Assembly (NCBI GenBank): GCA_041547565.1
Contig: JBFEUI010000032.1
Location: forward strand, 1 to 26,485
DNA: 26,485 bases
Source: JBFEUI01 sp041547565
GTDB taxonomy: Bacteria > Pseudomonadota > Gammaproteobacteria > Thiohalomonadales > Thiohalomonadaceae
Direction: 5' to 3'
In this document: piece after piece, positions 23,491 through 26,485 of the stretch
Numbering within the stretch: position 1 is the stretch's first letter
How the letters are laid out: every line of letters starts with the position of its first letter
Translations under genes and position numbers: made by a program
Notes under the pieces: model-generated
Seen by the model: the letters and a program-made list of their open reading frames with translations, nothing else
Databases searched by the model: none
Told to the model about the DNA's origin: nothing

Positions 23491-24771
23491 TCAGAACGGG
23501 ACACTGGTGGTCAGGTAGTTCTTCTGTGTCTCCGCCTCCAGGCCGTACGCCACATCGACCCTGAGCGTCAGGTCAACAAAGACCTGCACGCGCCAGCGCA
23601 GCCCGAAACCGACACCCACCTTCAGTTCACCAAGGTCGATCTCCATCGGTCCGGGATAGGCATTGCCGATATCGGTAAACAGCACAGCACGCAGCTGCTT
23701 GTAGCCGCTAATCTGGTGCAGGTACTCCAGGTTGGCCAGCGCAAAGGCATTGCCCGAGACATAGTCGCCGTCATAGCCCCTGAGGTCATTGCCGCCACCA
23801 AGACCATAGGCCACACAGCCGAAATTGCAGCCGTTGGCCAGCCCCACCTGGTAGCGCATGTTGAAATTGGATTTATTGGCGCGCAGCGGGATGTAGCGCC
23901 GGTAGGAAAGGCTGGTATTGTAGAAGCTGTAGTCGGAGCCAAGCTGGGGAGCACCCACCGTGGTGCTAATGCCGTAGGTTACCCCGTCCCTGTAATACTC
24001 ATAGTTATGCAGGTCCTTGAAGCCCAACTGTCCCCTCACGCCGATCGACTGGCTGTCCCGATACAAGCCCGGTTGCCCTGAAAAGTGTTCATACTCATCG
24101 TAGCGCGTGCTCAGTCCGAAGCCGTAATACCAGCCCGAGGTCGCCCCCTCCTCGCGCAACCAGCGCGACAGGCCGACCGAGCTGCGATAACTGTCGCGCT
24201 GGTAACTGGCAAACGATACCTCATTCCTCGTCAACTCCAGGTCGTCCCGGATCACCTTGGCTGAAAAATCGAAGCTGTAGGGGCTGCCGATCACGCGCGG
24301 GTAGTCGTACTCGAGCTCCAGTTCCCGCGTATTCGGCACATCGCTGTTGATCTCGTTGCTCTCCTCGTAGCCAAGCTTGACCCGCTGGTTCAGGCCCGCC
24401 ACGTTATCGTGCCTGATCTCCAGACCGTAGCTATAGTCGCCCTCCAGCCTTACATCGATAAGCGGTAGCGGCAGGATATACCACTTCTCCTCCACGGTGA
24501 TGAGCAGCACCTTTTTATCCGCCTCATCCAGCAGCTCGGCCTTGACCGATTTGAACAGACCCAGGTCCATGATCGCCTGGCGTGATTTCTCGATCTTCGC
24601 ACGGTCGACCGGATCACCGACGCGTATGGACATCTCCTGCAGCATCACCCGCTCTTTGGTCGTCTCATTGCCGCTAAAGCGAACCTCCTCTATCACTGCA
24701 CCATGGGCAAGCAACGGTACGAGCAGTGCCAGTAACGCAACGAGAAACGGGAGCTTGGCGAGTCCGTTCAT
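23491..24771 (-). CDS. POTRA-containing outer membrane barrel protein (BamA/TamA superfamily, D15-like)
   Basis: A 426-residue outer membrane protein. A signal peptide (MNGLAKLPFLVALLALLVPL, cleavage near AHG-A) is followed by a single POTRA-like domain (about residues 26-104: AVIEEVRFSGNETTKERVML to VLLITVEEKW). A beta-barrel with many aromatic-ended strands follows, and the protein ends in phenylalanine (TTSVPF), the usual outer-membrane sorting signal. BamA has five POTRA domains and TamA three, so this is a minimal relative of unknown cargo. The start at 24771 was chosen for the signal peptide; the longer frame to 24948 is shadow of the neighbour. It lies 8 bases after the TauE-like gene, in one likely operon. 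Confidence 0.85.
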   Translation of the reverse strand: MNGLAKLPFLVALLALLVPLLAHGAVIEEVRFSGNETTKERVMLQEMSIRVGDPVDRAKIEKSRQAIMDLGLFKSVKAELLDEADKKVLLITVEEKWYILPLPLIDVRLEGDYSYGLEIRHDNVAGLNQRVKLGYEESNEINSDVPNTRELELEYDYPRVIGSPYSFDFSAKVIRDDLELTRNEVSFASYQRDSYRSSVGLSRWLREEGATSGWYYGFGLSTRYDEYEHFSGQPGLYRDSQSIGVRGQLGFKDLHNYEYYRDGVTYGISTTVGAPQLGSDYSFYNTSLSYRRYIPLRANKSNFNMRYQVGLANGCNFGCVAYGLGGGNDLRGYDGDYVSGNAFALANLEYLHQISGYKQLRAVLFTDIGNAYPGPMEIDLGELKVGVGFGLRWRVQVFVDLTLRVDVAYGLEAETQKNYLTTSVPF

Positions 24772-24779
24772 AACGCGCC

Positions 24780-25568
24780 TTACCCCAGCAACATGCGCAG
24801 GCCGAGCACGGCCAGAAACAAGGCGAAAAATCGCCGCAGTCCCGTCTCGGGCAGCCGGTGTGCCAGTCGCGCCCCCAGCGGTGCAAACAGCACACTGGTG
24901 GCAACGATTCCCAGGAACGCCGGCCAGTAGAGATAACCGCTGCTCCATGCCGGCAGCCCCTCATGCCCCCATCCGGTAACCACAAAACCGGCGGCACCAG
25001 CCAGCGCAATAGGCAGGCCGCATGCCGCATAGGTGGCGACCGCCTTGCGCATCGCCACATTGCACCACACCAGAAAGGGGACGGTCATGGTCCCGCCGCC
25101 GATCCCCACCACAGCCGAGATGGTGCCGATTAGCCCGCCTGTTACCGCCATGGCTGGCATCCCGGGCAACTGCCTGTGTGGCGAGGCCTTCAGGTTCAGC
25201 GCCAGCTGTAGCGCCACCAGCAGCTCGAACACGCCGAACACCACGCGCAGATTGTCGCTCGGCAGGCGATCGGCCAATGCCGCACCAAGGAACGCCCCGA
25301 GCACGATGCCCGGGGTCAGGCGCCAGAAGGCGAACCACAGCACGGCCCCCCTCTTGTGGTGCGCCCGCACCGAGGCGATGGAGGTGATGACTATGGTACC
25401 GAGCGAGGTGCCGATGGCCAGGTGGACCAGCAGCAGATTGGAGAACCCCTGCTGGCGGAAGATCATGTCCAGCACCGGCACAATCACCAGCCCGCCGCCC
25501 ACACCAAGCAGGCCCGCCAGCACCCCGGCAAAGGCCCCCAGCACAAGGTAGAGTGCCAGCTCAACCAC
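24780..25568 (-). CDS. TauE/SafE (TSUP) family anion permease
   Basis: A 262-residue inner membrane protein of the TSUP family, whose members export sulfite, sulfoacetate or other organosulfur anions. It has two similar halves, each with a glycine-rich motif: LLGVGGGLVIVPVLDMIF (about 20-37) and VVGIGGGTMTVPFLVW (about 151-166). It has about eight membrane helices. The start is GTG (25568), overlapping the upstream permease stop by 8 bases, with AGGGGG upstream. In a sulfite-producing organism a sulfite-export role is attractive, but the family has mixed substrates, so this is inference. Confidence 0.88.
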   Translation of the reverse strand: MVELALYLVLGAFAGVLAGLLGVGGGLVIVPVLDMIFRQQGFSNLLLVHLAIGTSLGTIVITSIASVRAHHKRGAVLWFAFWRLTPGIVLGAFLGAALADRLPSDNLRVVFGVFELLVALQLALNLKASPHRQLPGMPAMAVTGGLIGTISAVVGIGGGTMTVPFLVWCNVAMRKAVATYAACGLPIALAGAAGFVVTGWGHEGLPAWSSGYLYWPAFLGIVATSVLFAPLGARLAHRLPETGLRRFFALFLAVLGLRMLLG

Positions 25569-26485
25569 TCACCACCCCCTGTAGCAGGCTGAATAGCAGA
25601 AAGCCCAGGGAAGCCAGGAATCCGGCCATGGAGATCCACGCCGGAAATACCCGAACACCCTGCGGGCGTGGATCGCGCTGTTTAATCACCCACAAAGAGA
25701 GGTTCACCAGGGTAAAGACCGTCAGGGTAATGAAGCTGGTGGCACTGGCCAGCGTCAGCAGGGGCAGCCACAGTGCCAGTAGCAGCACAATCGCGCAGAT
25801 AAACAGCGTCGTATTCAGCGGGGTGCGGGTGGTACCGTTGACGGTCCCCAGCCAGCGCGGCAACCAGCCTTGGCGCGACATGCCATAGAGTACGCGGCTG
25901 GCCATGATGATCTGGATCAGGGCGCCGTTGACCACCGCCGCAATCCCGATAAAGGCGACGAAAAACGGCTCCTGGCCGCTGGCACGCTGATAGACCAGCG
26001 CCAGCGGTGCCGCGCTCTGCGCCAGCTCAGCCGGTGCCACCACGCGAATGGCCACCACCGAGACCAGGAAATACAGCACAGAGGCGATAGCCAGTGACAG
26101 TAGCACCGCCAGCGGCAGGTTGCGGGTCGGCGACTTCACCTCCTCGGCCACATTGACGATATCTTCAAAACCGATAAAGGCGTAGAAGGCGACAAATGCA
26201 CCGGCGAAAATCCCAATCCAGATGCCCTGTTCCATGGGGGGCAGCCAGGCAATCTCGACGCCCCCGGTATCGATAAGTCGATCACCGCCGGCCCACAGCA
26301 CCAGCAACAGCCCGCCAATCTCAATGCAGGTGGTCAGGGCTGCCGCCAGCGCCGACTGGGTGATCCCCCAGCAGGCGACCCCGCCCAGAAACAACACCAG
26401 CAGGGTCATCACCAGCCAGGCCGGCCACTGCGCAAACACCGCGAAATAGCCGACAAATCCGTTGACCAGGGTCGCGGTCGAGACA
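25561..26485 (-). CDS. APC-superfamily amino acid permease, partial (N-terminus off the right edge)
   Basis: The C-terminal 307 residues of a polytopic inner membrane transporter. The frame is open through base 26485, so the first part is missing at the window edge. The motif AFVAFYAFIGFEDIVNVAEEVKSPTRNLPLA is the signature of the APC family. About eight membrane helices remain. It overlaps the TauE-like gene by 8 bases and probably heads that operon. Amino acids or polyamines are the usual cargo; the substrate here cannot be read from the sequence. Confidence 0.88.
   Translation of the reverse strand, partial: VSTATLVNGFVGYFAVFAQWPAWLVMTLLVLFLGGVACWGITQSALAAALTTCIEIGGLLLVLWAGGDRLIDTGGVEIAWLPPMEQGIWIGIFAGAFVAFYAFIGFEDIVNVAEEVKSPTRNLPLAVLLSLAIASVLYFLVSVVAIRVVAPAELAQSAAPLALVYQRASGQEPFFVAFIGIAAVVNGALIQIIMASRVLYGMSRQGWLPRWLGTVNGTTRTPLNTTLFICAIVLLLALWLPLLTLASATSFITLTVFTLVNLSLWVIKQRDPRPQGVRVFPAWISMAGFLASLGFLLFSLLQGVVSG

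Overview
The window reads as a chromosomal segment of a chemolithotrophic, sulfur-oxidising gammaproteobacterium that can respire nitrate. It resembles the Sedimenticola / Thiodiazotropha / tubeworm-symbiont type, but this is inferred from gene content only. It carries dissimilatory sulfur-oxidation genes (aprBA, soeABC, sat), a full periplasmic nitrate reductase operon (napFDAGHBC) and a nitrate-responsive NarX/NarL-type two-component system. Coding DNA is fairly GC-rich. Most intergenic gaps are short; a few promoter regions are AT-rich. I saw no tRNA, rRNA, CRISPR array, transposase or phage gene.

Layout, left to right. (1) 1-1390, minus strand: aprB then aprA, with aprA cut by the left edge. 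(2) 1391-1955: a 565-bp divergent regulatory region. (3) 1956-6659, plus strand: soeA-soeB-soeC, cytoplasmic sulfite:quinone oxidoreductase. (4) 7131-8315: sat, ATP sulfurylase, with its own upstream region and a strong terminator. (5) 8642-9733: an unusual receiver-plus-histidine-kinase-like protein with a degraded ATP-binding end. (6) 9787-16182, minus strand: napF-D-A-G-H-B-C. Upstream of it on the same strand is narX-narL (16492-19079). (7) 19268-20245: moaA for molybdenum cofactor synthesis, divergent from narX. (8) 20319-23438: a SpoU/TrmH-type RNA methyltransferase, a flavin/PLP-oxidase-fold protein, a DUF3617-type exported protein and a FadL-type outer membrane channel. (9) 23491-26485, minus strand: an APC permease (cut by the right edge), a TauE/TSUP anion exporter and a one-POTRA outer-membrane barrel protein, probably one operon.

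How the genes fit together: sulfite made inside the cell can be oxidised by two routes encoded back to back. SoeABC passes electrons straight to quinone. AprBA plus Sat goes through APS and yields ATP. Quinol can then feed Nap through NapC or NapGH. SoeA and NapA both need molybdopterin-guanine dinucleotide cofactor, which fits the adjacent moaA.

Most interesting signals: (a) NarL/NarP-like heptamers (TACCCCC, TACCGAA) in inverted 7-2-7 arrangement recur upstream of apr/soe and nap, and as single or tandem heptamers upstream of narX/moaA and sat. This suggests the nitrate sensor also controls sulfur oxidation. (b) The soeA leader contains a 10-codon upstream ORF that overlaps a perfect 14-bp hairpin, with a mutually exclusive alternative stem. 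(c) Three intergenic hairpins directly after plus-strand stop codons share the core CCTCGYTAC and look like a dispersed palindromic repeat family. All regulatory claims are pattern-based and untested.
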